DNA from: PFJX01 sp964646585
GTDB taxonomy: Bacteria > Pseudomonadota > Gammaproteobacteria > Burkholderiales > Thiobacillaceae
DNA length: 10,536 bases
NCBI GenBank assembly: GCA_964646585.1
Contig: CAZYEY010000236.1
Coordinates: 1 to 10,536 of the forward strand
Direction of reading: 5' to 3'
Notes under the pieces: model-generated
Databases searched by the model: none
Seen by the model: the letters and a program-made list of their open reading frames with translations, nothing else
Told to the model about the DNA's origin: nothing
Translations under genes and position numbers: made by a program
Part shown: piece after piece, positions 1-6,241 of the stretch
Numbering within the stretch: position 1 is the first letter of the stretch
How the letters are laid out: every line of letters begins with the position of its first letter

Positions 1-2
1 AG

Positions 3-56
3 GTGAGCCATCCCTACCGGCGGCGCCTCAACCAGAAAGGCGAGCGGCAAGGGTAA
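3..56 (+). CDS. Possible C-terminal tail of an upstream gene (partial)
   Basis: An open frame enters the window from the left and ends at a TAA (54-56), encoding a basic tail with the residues SHPYRRRLNQKGERQG. It is in the same frame as the next gene, with no start codon between the TAA and that gene's ATG except a CTG at 63. The basic composition is compatible with a real C-terminus, but 17 codons are too few to identify a family or to rule out chance. The sequence left of the window would settle it. Confidence 0.25.
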   Translation: MSHPYRRRLNQKGERQG

Positions 57-74
57 TCCACCCTGCCTGCCACC

Positions 75-389
75 ATGACCGAAGACGACGAAATCCTGCG
101 TGCCAAGCTCAACGCCGAGACCGGCAAGCTGGCCTGGAAGGAACTGGAGCGCCATTTCGCCCGGGGCGTAGTGGTCAAGGTGGCCGGCGACCTGGATCTG
201 GTGGAGGTGGCCATGGCCTTCAGCCGGGACGACAAGCCGGCGGTGGAGGCCTGGCTGGCGGCCGGACGCATCGGCCGCGCCTCCGCCGGGGATGCGCAAG
301 CCTGGCATGACCAGCAAAGCCTGTTCTGGGCCGTGGTGGCGGCCCCCTGGGTGCTGGTCCAGGAAGTGGCCGCCCGGCAGGACGCCTGA
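75..389 (+). CDS. DUF2288 family protein
   Basis: This is a 104-residue soluble acidic protein that I recognise as DUF2288, a family of unknown function found in many proteobacteria and cyanobacteria. The family signature is visible in the N-terminal half: the segment around residues 6-50 (LRAKLNAETGKLAWKELERH, then a GVVVKVAGDLDLVEVA stretch), followed by a WLAAG..GRAS region and a C-terminal FWAVVAAPWVLVQE segment near residues 83-98. There is no signal peptide or membrane segment. The ATG at 75 is the only ATG before the conserved block; no clear Shine-Dalgarno sequence precedes it, so translation may depend on the upstream gene. The yaeQ start follows 14 bases after the stop, which suggests co-transcription. 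The role is unknown. Confidence 0.85.
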   Translation: MTEDDEILRAKLNAETGKLAWKELERHFARGVVVKVAGDLDLVEVAMAFSRDDKPAVEAWLAAGRIGRASAGDAQAWHDQQSLFWAVVAAPWVLVQEVAARQDA

Positions 390-403
390 TACCTGGGAAC
401 CCC

Positions 404-949
404 ATGGCCCTCAAGGCAACCATTTTCAAGGCGGATCTCCAGATCGCCGACATGGACCGCAACCACTACGCGGATTACAGCCTCACCCTGGCCCGGCATC
501 CCTCGGAGACCGACGAACGCATGATGGTCCGTCTGCTGGCCTTCGTGCTCTTCGCCGAGGAGGGGCTGGGTTTCGGCAAGGGTCTGTGCGTGGACGACGA
601 GCCGGACCTATGGCGCAAGGAACTCACCGGCGACATCGCCCTGTGGATCGACGTGGGCCTGCCCGACGAGAAATGGATCCGCAAGGCCTGCGGCCGCGCC
701 GAGCAGGTGGTGGTGGTGAGCTATGGCGGGCGGGCCGCCGAGGTGTGGTGGAGCCAGATCCGGGACAAGCTGGAAAGGCTGGACAATCTGCGCGTCTATT
801 TTCTTGACGCCGAGGCCAGCCAGGCCCTGGCCGCCCTGGCCAGCCGCACCATGCGCCTGCAATGCAGCGTGCAGGAGGGCCAGGTCTTCATCACCGATGG
901 CGAGCGCAGTCTGACGGTCGAGCCGGCGCTCAGACTGGGCGCCGAATAG
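404..949 (+). CDS. yaeQ: YaeQ family protein
   Basis: The protein is 181 residues, the same length as Escherichia coli YaeQ as I remember it, and opens with the family hallmark MALKATIFKADL. Other conserved blocks are LTLARHPSETDERMMVRLL (residues 27-45), GLCVDDEPDLW (60-70) and ALWIDVGLPDEKWIRKA (79-95). The D83...K94 region lies in the part of the fold related to PD-(D/E)XK nucleases. YaeQ is a small cytoplasmic protein of uncertain function: an early proposal of an RfaH-like transcription role is doubtful, and a nuclease activity is suggested by fold rather than shown. A weak GGGAA stands 5 bases before the ATG. The gene sits 14 bases after the DUF2288 gene and probably shares its transcript. 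No truncation or odd residue is visible. Confidence 0.93.
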   Translation: MALKATIFKADLQIADMDRNHYADYSLTLARHPSETDERMMVRLLAFVLFAEEGLGFGKGLCVDDEPDLWRKELTGDIALWIDVGLPDEKWIRKACGRAEQVVVVSYGGRAAEVWWSQIRDKLERLDNLRVYFLDAEASQALAALASRTMRLQCSVQEGQVFITDGERSLTVEPALRLGAE

Positions 950-1042
950 CCGGTTGACCTCCAGCACCGGGGGGATTGCGGGTTCTCCCTTCTGGTCCAC
1001 AATCAAATCAGGGATTGCCTTGAGGGTTGAATTGGGTAGCGC

Positions 1043-1049
1043 GGAGGAG
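1043..1049 (+). promoter_or_regulatory. Strong Shine-Dalgarno that selects a GTG start
   Basis: GGAGGAG ends three bases before a GTG at 1053; its core GGAGG is 5 bases away. The nearest in-frame ATG (1065) would be about 15 bases from it, too far for good initiation. This is why the lipoprotein gene is started at GTG 1053 rather than at the upstream TTG (954) or the downstream ATG. Confidence 0.7.
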
Positions 1050-1052
1050 AAA

Positions 1053-2321
1053 GTGCGCCACCTGATGGGTTGCTCATCCAGATTGCGGGTTGTCTTGGCC
1101 ATGGCGGCCATGGGCGTCTTGGCTTCCTGCGGGTCCGTGGGAATGCGCTCGGGTTCTGCCACGCCGGTTTCCGCTTGTGGGGAAGCACGGTCGGATGCCT
1201 TCGTCAGCGCTGCCCAGCGTTTTCCCGGCCGCGCCACGGCCATGAGTCTCATCGACAAGCTGTTCTCCACAGGCGGGAAAGACGGCGACCTCATCATCAC
1301 GCGGGATGCAGTCGGCTTCATCAGCTGTGGGCCCCGAAGCCCGGAAAGAGAAGTTTTCACGGTTCCCCATGAATCCGTGGAATTGGCGTACCGAGACCGC
1401 AACTGGATCATCTTGCGGGAAGGTGTCAGTACCCAGGGCTACCGCCAGTTCCACGCCTTTTCGCTGAATGGAACGCCGGTGGCGAGTGGCGAGGCGCTCG
1501 CCAGGGCCGCCCTGGCCGAGATTCGCAAGCAGCGTTCGGCGAGATCCTTGTTCGTCGCGCCGCCCGAGGCGGCGCGGCCCACGATTCTCATCGCGACAAA
1601 GGGCGCGCCCGAGATGGCGATCGCCTCGGTGGACCACGGCATGGTCGGCGAGGCAACGGGAAAGGGCATGGCTGCCGGCGCCCTCGCCGGTGTGGCGGCC
1701 GGCCTGAATCCCCAGGCTCCCATCGCGCTGTACCCACCTGCGGCGGCGGTGCTGTTCGTGGGGGGAGCATTGCTGGGCGGCGCCTTCATGGGCATCGAAG
1801 CAGAACGGCAGGCCCAGCAGTCCGCCCAGATGCTGCCCCTTCAAGACCCTGTTCTCGAACGCGTCCTGCTTGAAGTCGATATCGGTTCGACGTTGGCCCG
1901 GAGGATCGAGCCCCTCATGAAGATCGAGCAGCAATGGGACTTCCGGCTGAAAAGCGGCAGTGATCCGGATTGTGGCGATGGCTATCGCGGTTGCGCCTTG
2001 AATGGCATCCTGGGAGTCATCGAACTGGCGCCTGCCAGGCTCGAATTCCGCGCCGACAGGGCGGATCTGCTCAAGGACGAGGACCAGGCACGTCTGACCT
2101 TGTCCATGTTCCAGACCATGCATCTATACAGCACCCTGAGTGGCTATCGGGTGGAGAGTGTCGATGCGGTGGCCAGGTCCGACCGGCATTCCCTGGCCGA
2201 GTGGCGGGAAAAAGAGGGCGAACGCTTCAAGTCTGCTCTCAGGGAGGCGATGGGCCCCATGCCGGACATGGCCGCCATGCGCTTGCAACGTGCCCTGGAT
2301 CGCCTGCTGGTGTTTGAATGA
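1053..2321 (+). CDS. Uncharacterised outer-membrane lipoprotein with glycine-zipper-like segment
   Basis: I do not recognise this 422-residue protein. From the GTG start the N-terminus has basic residues (R2, R10, R12), a hydrophobic stretch and a lipobox L23-A24-S25-C26, so it should be lipidated at C26. The following residues are G and S rather than D, which by the Lol +2 rule predicts outer-membrane localisation. Residues about 196-250 are rich in glycine and alanine (GKGMAAGALAGVAAG, then VLFVGGALLGGAFMG), resembling the glycine zippers of outer-membrane or membrane-inserting proteins. Two cysteines (C307 and C314, within DPDCGDGYRGC) could form a disulfide. The C-terminal third is charged and probably helical. 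The stop overlaps an ATG (ATGA, 2318-2321) of the next frame, and the S4 gene follows closely, so the two may be co-transcribed. Codon choice seems less G/C-biased than in neighbours, possibly from transfer; this is an impression, not a calculation. Confidence 0.8.
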   Translation: MRHLMGCSSRLRVVLAMAAMGVLASCGSVGMRSGSATPVSACGEARSDAFVSAAQRFPGRATAMSLIDKLFSTGGKDGDLIITRDAVGFISCGPRSPEREVFTVPHESVELAYRDRNWIILREGVSTQGYRQFHAFSLNGTPVASGEALARAALAEIRKQRSARSLFVAPPEAARPTILIATKGAPEMAIASVDHGMVGEATGKGMAAGALAGVAAGLNPQAPIALYPPAAAVLFVGGALLGGAFMGIEAERQAQQSAQMLPLQDPVLERVLLEVDIGSTLARRIEPLMKIEQQWDFRLKSGSDPDCGDGYRGCALNGILGVIELAPARLEFRADRADLLKDEDQARLTLSMFQTMHLYSTLSGYRVESVDAVARSDRHSLAEWREKEGERFKSALREAMGPMPDMAAMRLQRALDRLLVFE

Positions 2322-2334
2322 ACCATGCAACCAG

Positions 2335-2340
2335 AAAGGA
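2335..2340 (+). promoter_or_regulatory. Shine-Dalgarno for the S4-domain gene
   Basis: AAAGGA lies 7 bases before a GTG at 2348. It supports that GTG as the start in preference to the ATG at 2318, which has no good ribosome binding site and would add ten residues not found in YbcJ. Confidence 0.6.
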
Positions 2341-2347
2341 CTGCGCC

Positions 2348-2566
2348 GTGTCGCAAATCATCGACTTTCAGCTTGACGGCGAATACGTCGAGCTTTGCAA
2401 CCTGCTCAAGCTGGCGGGCCTGGCCGACAGTGGCGGCCAGGGCAAAGCCCTGGTGGCCGGTGGCGCGGTCCGGGTGGATGGCCTGCCGGAAAGCCGCAAG
2501 ACCGCGAAGATTCGCGCCGGTCAGCGGGTGGAATGCGCCGGCGCGCTGATCCGGGTGAGTGATTAG
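2348..2566 (+). CDS. YbcJ-like S4-domain RNA-binding protein
   Basis: From the GTG start this is a 72-residue single-domain protein, close to the roughly 70 residues of E. coli YbcJ. The S4 (alpha-L) RNA-binding fold is seen as VELCNLLKLAGLADSGGQGK (residues 14-33), then the turn VAGGAVRVDG (36-45) and the basic ESRKTAKIRAGQ segment (48-59) that contacts RNA in S4 domains. YbcJ-type proteins bind structured RNA and are thought to act in ribosome or tRNA-related processes, but the exact target is not established. An alternative ATG at 2318 overlaps the lipoprotein stop and would give 82 residues; the Shine-Dalgarno spacing and family length favour 2348. A strong hairpin follows within 60 bases. 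Confidence 0.9.
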   Translation: MSQIIDFQLDGEYVELCNLLKLAGLADSGGQGKALVAGGAVRVDGLPESRKTAKIRAGQRVECAGALIRVSD

Positions 2567-2623
2567 AAGGACATTCTCGCAGCTCCGACTGACAACCCAT
2601 GTGCCCGGCCATGCCCCGCAGCC

Positions 2624-2654
2624 GCTGGGACTGAGCGGAACGGCTCAGCCCGGC
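2624..2654 (+). terminator. Strong hairpin, probable terminator after the S4 gene
   Basis: GCTGGG-(A bulge)-CTGAGC pairs with GCTCAG-CCCGGC across a 6-base loop (2637-2642), giving 12 pairs with one G-T wobble and one bulged A. Only a TTT occurs nearby (2664-2666), so it lacks a proper T-tract; it may be a weak intrinsic terminator or a transcript-stabilising hairpin. It lies between two genes of unrelated function, where a transcript boundary is expected. Confidence 0.5.
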
Positions 2655-2743
2655 CGGGCCTGGGTTTCAAGACGCCGTAACACCCCGCGCCTAAGGTTTC
2701 GGTGTTTTCCATCCCCCAGTCTTGCCGCCGAGAGGACCCCGCC

Positions 2744-4594
2744 ATGCGCCCAGCCAAGCCCAGCCTGCTCGCCCTGCTCATCGCCGCCAGCCTGCCGGCG
2801 GCCGATGCGCACGCCCTCAGCATCATGGAGATCCAGGGCCTGGGCCACCTCTCCAGCTTCGCCACCCAGAGCGTGGCCGGCGTCCAGGGCGTGGTCACCG
2901 CGGTTTCCGGCAACGGTTTCTGGATGCAGGACCTCAGCGGCGACGGGGATCCGCGCACTTCCGACGCCATCTTCGTCTATCGCGGCAGCCGCAACCGTCC
3001 CGCCGTGGGTGATCTGGTGTCGGTGAGCGGCCGCGTGGACGAATTCCGGCCCGGCTGCAATGGCTGCGGCCCCGACAACAGCGCCTACTTCAACCTCACC
3101 CTCACCGAGATCAACAGCTCCTTCGGCAGCGGCGGCTGGACCAAGCTGGGCACGGCCGCGCTGCCGGCGCCGGTGGTCATCGGCAGCGGCGGCCGCACCC
3201 CGCCTTCCCTCATCGCGCCGTCTTTCGGCGGCAGCGTGGAGTCGGCCGGCTACTCCTTCGACCCCTTCGCCCATGCCATCGACTTCTACGAGAGCCTGGA
3301 GGGGATGCGGGTGAGCGTCGCCAACCCGGTCGCCGTCGGCCCCACCAACGCCTACAAAGAAATCGCCCTGCTGCCCGATTCGGGCGCGGGTCATGGCCTC
3401 CTCACCGACCGCGGCGGCGTGGTGCTCACGGCGGGCAACTTCAACGGCGGCCGGGTGATCCTGGATGACGCCCTGATCGGCGCCGCCGCCATGCCGCTGG
3501 CCAACGTGGGCGACCGCCTGGGCAATGTCACCGGGGTGCTGGACTACAGCTTCGGCAACTTCAAGCTGCTGGCCACGCAAGCCCCCACCCTCGCCAGTAT
3601 GGGCCTCTCCCGCCCGGTGGCGGATTTTGCCCGGCCGGAGCAGCTGTCCATCGCCTCCTACAACGTGGAGAACCTGGCCGGCAACGGTCCACAGGCCAAG
3701 TTCGACGGCCTGGCCGGGCAGATCGTGCACCACCTGCGCGCGCCAGACATCGTCGCGGTGCAGGAGATCCAGGACAACAACGGCGCCACCAACAACGGCA
3801 TCGTCGCCGCCGACCAGACCTACGCCCGCCTGATCGCCGCCATCGCCGCCGCCAGCGGTCCGACCTACCAGTACGTGAACATCGATCCGGCGAACAACGC
3901 CGACGGCGGCGCGCCGGGGGCCAACATCCGCGTGGGTTTCCTCTACGACCCGACGCGGGTCTCCTTCATCGACGTGGCCCAGGTCGACCCTGCCAATCCC
4001 GCCTGGGAAGCCAGCCGCAAACCCCTGGCCGCCACCTTCGCCTTCGGCGGCGGGGAGGTGGTGGTGATCAACAATCACCTCAAGTCCAAGGGTGGCGACG
4101 AGCCCCTGTTCGGCCGCCTGCAGCCGCCCACGCAGCACACCCTGGCGCAGCGGGACGCCCAGGCCGACGTGCTGGCTGCCTTCGTCGCCGCCCTGCAGGC
4201 CGGCAATCCGGACGTGAACATCGTGCTGCTGGGCGACCTCAACGACTTCCAGTTCTCCGACCCCCTGCAGACCCTCGGCGCAGCCGGGCTCGCCAACCTC
4301 ACCGACACCCTGCCGGAGAACGCCCGCTACACCTATGTCTACGACGGCAACAGCCAGGCCCTGGACCACATCCTGGTGAGCCGCAACCTGCTGTCCGCCG
4401 CCGAATACCAGATCCTCCACCTCAACAGCGAATTCGCCGTGGGCGACCCGCTGCGCTTCAGCGACCACGACCCGCTGCTGGTGCGCCTGCAACTCGCCCC
4501 GGTGCCCGAACCGGGAACCTGGGCCATGCTACTCGCCGGCCTGGGGCTGCTGAGCATGGCCGCGCGGTGTAACCGTGACGACGCCAAGCTGTAA
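2744..4594 (+). CDS. ExeM/NucH-type extracellular endonuclease with PEP-CTERM signal
   Basis: The 616-residue product is a secreted metal-dependent nuclease of the endonuclease/exonuclease/phosphatase (EEP) superfamily, expected to cut extracellular DNA. The start at 2744 has AGAGGA 7 bases upstream and gives a clean signal peptide (cleavage likely after AHA, residue 24). Residues about 30-140 resemble the OB-fold region found before such nucleases (GVQGVVTAVSGNGFWMQD). The EEP domain covers about 300-583 with all expected motifs: SYNVEN (305-310), VQEIQD with metal ligand E341, NNHLKSK with H445, GDLNDF with D498 and N500, DHILV (541-545), and SDHDPL with D574 and H575. The C-terminus carries PEP-CTERM: VPEP at 587-590, a hydrophobic helix, then a tail ARCNRDDAKL that is less basic than usual. 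PEP-CTERM proteins are recognised by an exosortase and linked to exopolysaccharide export. The phytase gene follows on the same strand with the same type of tail. Confidence 0.92.
   Translation: MRPAKPSLLALLIAASLPAADAHALSIMEIQGLGHLSSFATQSVAGVQGVVTAVSGNGFWMQDLSGDGDPRTSDAIFVYRGSRNRPAVGDLVSVSGRVDEFRPGCNGCGPDNSAYFNLTLTEINSSFGSGGWTKLGTAALPAPVVIGSGGRTPPSLIAPSFGGSVESAGYSFDPFAHAIDFYESLEGMRVSVANPVAVGPTNAYKEIALLPDSGAGHGLLTDRGGVVLTAGNFNGGRVILDDALIGAAAMPLANVGDRLGNVTGVLDYSFGNFKLLATQAPTLASMGLSRPVADFARPEQLSIASYNVENLAGNGPQAKFDGLAGQIVHHLRAPDIVAVQEIQDNNGATNNGIVAADQTYARLIAAIAAASGPTYQYVNIDPANNADGGAPGANIRVGFLYDPTRVSFIDVAQVDPANPAWEASRKPLAATFAFGGGEVVVINNHLKSKGGDEPLFGRLQPPTQHTLAQRDAQADVLAAFVAALQAGNPDVNIVLLGDLNDFQFSDPLQTLGAAGLANLTDTLPENARYTYVYDGNSQALDHILVSRNLLSAAEYQILHLNSEFAVGDPLRFSDHDPLLVRLQLAPVPEPGTWAMLLAGLGLLSMAARCNRDDAKL
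4496..4552 (+). repeat. PEP-CTERM coding repeat, copy 1 (nuclease)
   Basis: This segment encodes APVPEPGTWAMLLAGLGLL, identical in protein sequence to positions 6012-6068 at the end of the phytase. The two DNA copies differ at five bases, all at synonymous third positions. Confidence 0.9.
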
Positions 4595-4624
4595 CCCTGT
4601 TGTGCGACGCTGTGTCGTGACGGT
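4568..4624 (+). repeat. Direct and inverted repeat cluster spanning the nuclease stop codon
   Basis: TGTAACC occurs at 4568-4574 and 4590-4596, 22 bases apart; the second copy contains the TAA stop. ACCGTGACGAC (4572-4582) pairs with GTCGTGACGGT (4614-4624) over 11 positions with one G-G mismatch and a 31-base loop. GTGACG recurs at 4575, 4617-4622 (as GTGACG within the right arm) and 4623. No T-tract follows, so it is not a standard terminator. It may be an RNA structure protecting the 3' end, a protein-binding site, or a scar of rearrangement. Confidence 0.45.
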
Positions 4625-4771
4625 GACGTGGTTCGGTATGCCGCCGCGCCCCGAGCGATCGATTGATCCGACCCCAAAACGACTTGGTGAAGGCCGGGCT
4701 TGAGCTGACATGTCCGCCTGAAGGCCGACCTACATACAAGCGCAGGGAGGGCCGGATAAGTAACCACGCAC

Positions 4772-4795
4772 CTGACCAAATCTGACGCACATAAC
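4772..4795 (+). promoter_or_regulatory. Candidate Pho-box-like repeat before the phytase gene
   Basis: CTGACCAAATCTGACGC holds two CTGAC half-sites (4772-4776 and 4782-4786) separated by an A/T-rich stretch, similar to the PhoB box layout of two CTGTCA-like repeats around an A/T spacer. A CATAAC at 4790-4795 could act as a -10. Against it: the repeat period is 10 rather than 11 bases, and a transcript from this -10 would begin almost at the Shine-Dalgarno sequence (GAGGA, 4802-4806). It remains a candidate because a phosphate-regulated phytase makes biological sense. Confidence 0.3.
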
Positions 4796-4811
4796 CTGCC
4801 CGAGGAAGAGC

Positions 4812-6104
4812 ATGAATCTGAAACCCGCCCTGATCGCCGCCACGCTTGCCAGCCTGATCGCGCAACCCGTGCTCGCCGCACCTTCGCCTCTTTATACCGT
4901 GCTGCCCACGCTCGAGACGCCCAACATCGCCAGCCCGGGCGACGCCGACGATCCCGCCATCTGGCTGCACCCCACCGACCCCTCCAGGACTTTGGTCGTC
5001 ACCGCCGTGAAGAACGGCGGCGCCCGGGTCTATGACCTGTCCGGCGCCCAGGTGCAGGCGCTGCTCCCCTTCCCCGTCGCCTCCGGCGCCAGCCGCATCA
5101 ACAACGTGGACGTGCAGTATGGCTTCCGCATGTACGACGGCAGCCGGGTGGACATCGCCGTGGGGAGCGACCGGGGACAGGATCTGTTCCGGGTGTGGAA
5201 GATCGACGGCGGCAGCGCCGAGCCGCTGACCTACATCGGCACCGCCAACCCGACGCGCGCCTTCGTGGACAAGCCCGACGGCAGCGCCAACCCGGTGAGC
5301 GCCCAGAACACCGCCTACGGCCTGGCCCTGTACCGGGACGTGGCGGCGGACCGCATGTTCATCCTCGCCACCCAGCGCAGCCAGGCCCGCCTGGCCCAGT
5401 ACGAACTGATTGCCCTGGCCGACGGCACGGTGGACGTGCAGTACCTGCGCGACTGGCAGTTCCCCGGCCTGAACCTGGGCGGCACCTTCCACAGCCTGGC
5501 GGGCAAACAGTTCGAGGGCCTGGTGGTGGACCAGCAGACCGGCATCCTCTACGCCGGTCAGGAGGACGTGGGCATCTGGCGCATCGACCTGAAGACCGGC
5601 TTAGCCGACGCCACCCCCTTCGTCCTGTCCACCGACTACGATGCCACCAGCCCCCTGACCCAGGACATCGAGGGGCTGACCATCTACTACGGCCGCAACG
5701 GCAGCGGCTATCTCATGGCCTCCAGCCAGGGCGACAGCACCTTCTCCGTGTTCGACCGGCAGACCCTGGCCTATCTGGGTTCCTTTGCGGTGGGGGCGAA
5801 CGGCGGCATCGACGGCGTGCAGCACTCCGATGGCGCCGACGTGCTGGGCCTGGCCCTGCCGGGCTTCCCCCAAGGCCTGTTCATCACCCAGGACGGCAGC
5901 AACGACCCCGAAGGCGGCACCAACTTCAAGTACGTGTCCTGGGGTGGGATCGCCGGCGCCATGAACCTGCAAATCGATCCGCTGGCCTACGATCCGCGCC
6001 ACCCCCTGGCCGCCCCGGTGCCCGAGCCCGGGACCTGGGCCATGCTGCTGGCCGGCCTGGGGCTGCTGGGCTTCGTGGCCCGACGGCGTACCGGCCGCGC
6101 GTAG
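4812..6104 (+). CDS. Beta-propeller phytase (3-phytase family) with PEP-CTERM signal
   Basis: This 430-residue secreted protein belongs to the beta-propeller (alkaline, calcium-dependent) phytases, which release phosphate from phytate. GAGGA 5 bases upstream supports the ATG at 4812. The signal peptide ends around residues 22-23 (VLAA). The family signature DADDPAIWLHP is at residues 44-54, and further characteristic blocks are KNGGARVYDLSG, NNVDVQYGF, SDRGQDLFRVW, the propeller segment FEGLVVDQQTGILYAGQED (E235 to D252) with GIWRI, DIEGLTIYY (from D285), MASSQGDSTFSVFDR, and GTNFKYVSWGGIA near the end. Many acidic residues in these loops are those expected to hold calcium. The C-terminus has VPEP at 403-406, a hydrophobic helix and a basic ARRRTGRA tail, a complete PEP-CTERM signal. 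It follows the nuclease gene after 217 bases and is followed by an intrinsic terminator, so it may be transcribed from its own promoter or with the nuclease. Substrate is inferred from family membership. Confidence 0.92.
   Translation: MNLKPALIAATLASLIAQPVLAAPSPLYTVLPTLETPNIASPGDADDPAIWLHPTDPSRTLVVTAVKNGGARVYDLSGAQVQALLPFPVASGASRINNVDVQYGFRMYDGSRVDIAVGSDRGQDLFRVWKIDGGSAEPLTYIGTANPTRAFVDKPDGSANPVSAQNTAYGLALYRDVAADRMFILATQRSQARLAQYELIALADGTVDVQYLRDWQFPGLNLGGTFHSLAGKQFEGLVVDQQTGILYAGQEDVGIWRIDLKTGLADATPFVLSTDYDATSPLTQDIEGLTIYYGRNGSGYLMASSQGDSTFSVFDRQTLAYLGSFAVGANGGIDGVQHSDGADVLGLALPGFPQGLFITQDGSNDPEGGTNFKYVSWGGIAGAMNLQIDPLAYDPRHPLAAPVPEPGTWAMLLAGLGLLGFVARRRTGRA
6012..6068 (+). repeat. PEP-CTERM coding repeat, copy 2 (phytase)
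   Basis: This is the second copy of the 19-residue segment found at 4496-4552, identical in protein and about 91 percent identical in DNA (52 of 57 bases by eye). It is followed here by the Arg-rich end ARRR that copy 1 lacks. Confidence 0.9.
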
Positions 6105-6137
6105 GCCGGCAATTCGTGGCCTACCTGGAATGTGGTG

Positions 6138-6155
6138 GCGGGAAGGGATTCCCGC
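6138..6155 (+). repeat. Perfect hairpin after the phytase gene
   Basis: GCGGGAA (6138-6144) pairs perfectly with TTCCCGC (6149-6155) around the tetraloop GGGA. There is no T-tract after it. It precedes the stronger terminator at 6180 and may help protect or end the phytase transcript. Confidence 0.5.
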
Positions 6156-6179
6156 TTACGGATGGATGTCGGTAAGTCG

Positions 6180-6205
6180 AAGGGGCGCCTTGGCGCCCCT
6201 TTTCT
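6180..6205 (+). terminator. Intrinsic terminator of the phytase transcript
   Basis: AAGGGGCGCC (6180-6189) and GGCGCCCCTT (6192-6201) form a perfect GC-rich stem with TT between the arms, running into TTTTCT (6200-6205). This is a standard rho-independent terminator on the + strand, 76 bases after the phytase stop. On the opposite strand the stem could also slow transcription from the convergent gene ending at 6242. Confidence 0.85.
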
Positions 6206-6210
6206 GCGCG

Positions 6211-6228
6211 GGGGGAGGCGTGTCCCCC
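6211..6228 (-). terminator. Hairpin after the minus-strand gene, possible terminator
   Basis: GGGGGA (6211-6216) and TCCCCC (6223-6228) form a perfect six-pair stem with a six-base loop, 14 bases past the stop of the minus-strand ORF. No T-tract follows on that strand, so termination would rely on this stem together with the one at 6180-6201. Confidence 0.35.
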
Positions 6229-6241
6229 TGTGTGCATGTCT

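Noticed and set aside
954..959. TTGACC after yaeQ as a -35 element, or as a TTG start of the lipoprotein gene
   Set aside because: No -10 match lies 16-18 bases downstream, and starting translation here would put 33 extra residues before a normal lipoprotein signal peptide.
974..1091. An 11-base direct repeat GATTGCGGGTT at 974-984 and 1081-1091
   Set aside because: Matches of this length are expected by chance in a window this size, and the flanks do not extend the similarity.
2645..4492. A 615-codon open frame on the minus strand opposite the nuclease gene
   Set aside because: It is a shadow created by G/C-rich third positions. The protein is a low-complexity run of valine, glycine, alanine and histidine-rich sequence, while the + strand frame has full nuclease motifs.
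4458..5492. A 344-codon minus-strand open frame across the nuclease-phytase gap and phytase start
   Set aside because: It overlaps the motif-bearing phytase and nuclease frames and has no recognisable domains; no good ribosome binding site was seen.
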